This document shows, in pieces, positions 62,899 through 64,000 of a stretch of 64,000 nt of DNA (positions are counted from its first letter, which is position 1; the number at the start of each line of letters is the position of its first letter). The stretch covers positions 38,094 through 102,093 of the forward strand of contig NZ_MZNT01000021.1 of NCBI RefSeq assembly GCF_002042965.1, read 5' to 3'. The notes beneath the pieces are model-generated. The model was not told the origin of the DNA. It did no database searches and saw only the letters and a list, made by a program, of their open reading frames with translations. Both the position numbers and the translations under genes were made by a program. The DNA is from Paenibacillus sp. 32352. GTDB lineage: Bacteria > Bacillota > Bacilli > Paenibacillales > NBRC-103111.

Positions 62899-62978
62899 TG
62901 CGCGTAGAGGGACTTGAACCCCCACGGTCTCCCGCTAGATCCTAAGTCTAGTGCGTCTGCCAATTCCGCCATACGCGC
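62899..62978 (-). tRNA. tRNA-Leu (UAG)
   Basis: Class II tRNA with a long variable arm (CGGGAGACCG). Acceptor GCGCGTA/TACGCGC; anticodon TAG in CTTAGGA. Confidence 0.93.
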
Positions 62979-62995
62979 GCTTGAGAAAAACATGG

Positions 62996-63068
62996 TGAGC
63001 CATGAAGGACTCGAACCTTCGACACCCTGATTAAAAGTCAGGTGCTCTACCAACTGAGCTAATGGCTC
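62996..63068 (-). tRNA. tRNA-Lys (UUU)
   Basis: Acceptor GAGCCAT/ATGGCTC; anticodon TTT in CTTTTAA; T loop GTTCGAGTC. Confidence 0.93.
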
Positions 63069-63136
63069 ATGATACATGCCCGGAAAGTAATCGTACTTCT
63101 CAACGAAGCTTCACGTCACTTTTTGGGGTGGTAATA

Positions 63137-63208
63137 CTGGGGATCTAGGATTCGAACCTAGGCATGACGGAGTCAAAGTCCGTTGCCTTACCGCTTGGCT
63201 AATCCCCA
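63137..63208 (-). tRNA. tRNA-Gln (UUG)
   Basis: Acceptor TGGGGAT/ATCCCCA; anticodon TTG in CTTTGAC; T loop GTTCGAATC. Confidence 0.93.
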
Positions 63209-63218
63209 TTATGGATGG

Positions 63219-63291
<73 letters not shown>

Positions 63292-63303
63292 GTATTACTA
63301 TGG

Positions 63304-63376
63304 TGGAGGCTGACGGGATCGAACCGCCGACCCTCTGCTTGTAAGGCAGATGCTCTCCCAGCTGAGCTAAGCCTCC
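63304..63376 (-). tRNA. tRNA-Val (UAC)
   Basis: Acceptor GGAGGCT/AGCCTCC; anticodon TAC in CTTACAA; T loop GTTCGATCC. Confidence 0.93.
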
Positions 63377-63400
63377 ATATGTTTTTTTAGGTTGAAATGG

Positions 63401-63472
63401 TGACCCGTAGGGGATTCGAACCCCTGTTACCTCCGTGAAAGGGAGGTGTCTTAACCCCTTGACCAACGGGCC
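63401..63472 (-). tRNA. tRNA-Glu (UUC)
   Basis: Acceptor GGCCCGT/ACGGGTC; anticodon TTC in CTTTCAC; T loop GTTCGAATC. Confidence 0.93.
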
Positions 63473-63481
63473 ATGAACTGG

Positions 63482-63554
63482 AGCTTCCAACCGGGATCGA
63501 ACCGGTGACCTCATCCTTACCATGGATGCACTCTACCTACTGAGCTATGGAAGC
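63482..63554 (-). tRNA. tRNA-Thr (GGU)
   Basis: Acceptor GCTTCCA/TGGAAGC; anticodon GGT in the loop ATGGTAA; T loop GTTCGATCC. Confidence 0.88.
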
Positions 63555-63560
63555 ATATGG

Positions 63561-63633
63561 CTCCCCGAACAGGACTCGAACCTGTGACAACTCGATTAAC
63601 AGTCGAGTGCTCTACCAACTGAGCTATCAGGGA
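63561..63633 (-). tRNA. tRNA-Asn (GUU)
   Basis: Acceptor TCCCTGA/TCGGGGA; anticodon GTT in CTGTTAA; T loop GTTCGAGTC. It is the first tRNA after 5S. Confidence 0.93.
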
Positions 63634-63639
63634 ATGTCC

Positions 63640-63755
63640 GCTTGGCGACGTTCTACTCTCCCAGGACCCTTCGGTCCAAGTACCATCGACGCTGGAAGGC
63701 TTAACGTTCGTGTTCGGTATGGGTACGCGTGGTTCCCTTCCGCCATCATCACCAA
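63640..63755 (-). rRNA. rrf: 5S ribosomal RNA
   Basis: The minus strand starts TTGGTGATGATGGCGG and contains CCCATACCGAACACG. It ends GAGAGTAGAACGTCGCCAAG, the standard 5S sequence of Bacillota. It lies between the 23S gene and the tRNA cluster. Confidence 0.95.
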
Positions 63756-63957
63756 ACTAAGAGCTTTCGTCAGAAAGCTTACTTCGTAAGCATGTTTCTG
63801 CCAAGAAACATCCTACTTCATTTCAAGGTGGCTTGCACCCTGAAAACTAGATACGAAATGCATGCGTAAAGTTCGTGAATTAGTTTCCCGTTTTTTCCGG
63901 GCCTCGAGAAAGTACTAGGAGTAAGCTTCGAAGCTTCTCTTCACTTTCTTGGGTAAT
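63756..63957 (-). other. 23S-5S spacer
   Basis: Transcribed spacer of the rRNA operon. It holds short complementary stretches (AAGCTTCGAAGCTT-like, about 63925) used in processing. No gene is visible. Confidence 0.6.
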
Positions 63958-64000
63958 GGATAAGCCCTCGACCGATTAGTATTCGTCAGCTCCACACGTT
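63958..64000 (-). rRNA. rrl: 23S ribosomal RNA, 3' end only
   Basis: The minus strand reads GAATACTAATCGGTCGAGGG and CTTATCC, the conserved 3' terminus of 23S rRNA. The rest lies beyond the window. Confidence 0.93.

Overview
The window looks like a Paenibacillus-type (Bacillota, Paenibacillaceae) chromosome. The order sigW-rsiW, cdaA-cdaR-glmM, a glmS ribozyme and glmS, with PEP carboxylase and an rRNA operon trailed by 12 tRNA genes nearby, is the usual arrangement in that family. The genus is inferred from gene order and protein style, not proven. The dominant object is one Tn7-like transposon of 49,901 bp (1154..51054) inserted in the classical attTn7 position downstream of glmS. Both ends can be read directly. 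There is a 27-bp imperfect terminal inverted repeat starting TGTC (21 of 27 bases agree) and a 5-bp target duplication (ATTTT at 1149..1153 and 51055..51059). The right, glmS-proximal end has four direct repeats at an exact 20-bp period, and the left end has three dispersed repeats, as in Tn7 itself. The insertion lies 24 bp past the glmS stop. It has separated glmS from what looks like its own terminator, now 50 kb away at 1067..1116. Layout. 1..1153 is chromosome: a P-loop kinase-like gene and the displaced terminator. 1154..51054 is the element. Its left cargo holds a Gabija-like OLD nuclease/UvrD pair with a third Cap4/DUF4297-like nuclease gene (1385..6828), a tniQ tail relic cut by a decayed IS66 (7118..8349), a second OLD/UvrD pair (8550..12237), an HTH/coiled-coil protein and a small HTH protein, an ImmA/IrrE peptidase pair, and a three-gene cassette of unknown role (16383..18246). 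The transposition operon tnsA-(mini ORF)-tnsB-tnsC-tniQ1-tniQ2 reads leftward from 27015 to 18312, divergent from an XRE regulator. To its right are small genes, one of them a free-standing TnsB C-terminal-like domain, and a Ser/Thr kinase. The right cargo is a single leftward operon of about 14 kb (31318..45455) with DISARM core genes drmA-drmB-drmC, a RelE-UvrD fusion, an 893-codon sigma-70-like protein, Vsr, AIPR and a C5 cytosine methyltransferase. Two further UvrD-like helicases and a DUF5677-like gene diverge from it. An IS transposase relic and an XRE regulator lie beside the right end. 51079..64000 is chromosome: glmS and its ribozyme, glmM, cdaR, cdaA, rsiW, sigW, ppc, a decayed sortase B/iron ABC ATPase operon, tRNAs, 5S, and the 3' end of 23S. 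How it works together: TnsA/TnsB cut and join, TnsC regulates, and one or both TniQ/TnsD proteins direct the element to glmS, a safe site, so the element acts as a vehicle for anti-phage cargo. The most interesting candidate for an undescribed system is the extended DISARM-like operon, which joins the drmABC core to Dcm, Vsr and AIPR and adds a sigma-factor-like protein and a RelE-helicase fusion that I cannot match to any named DISARM component.
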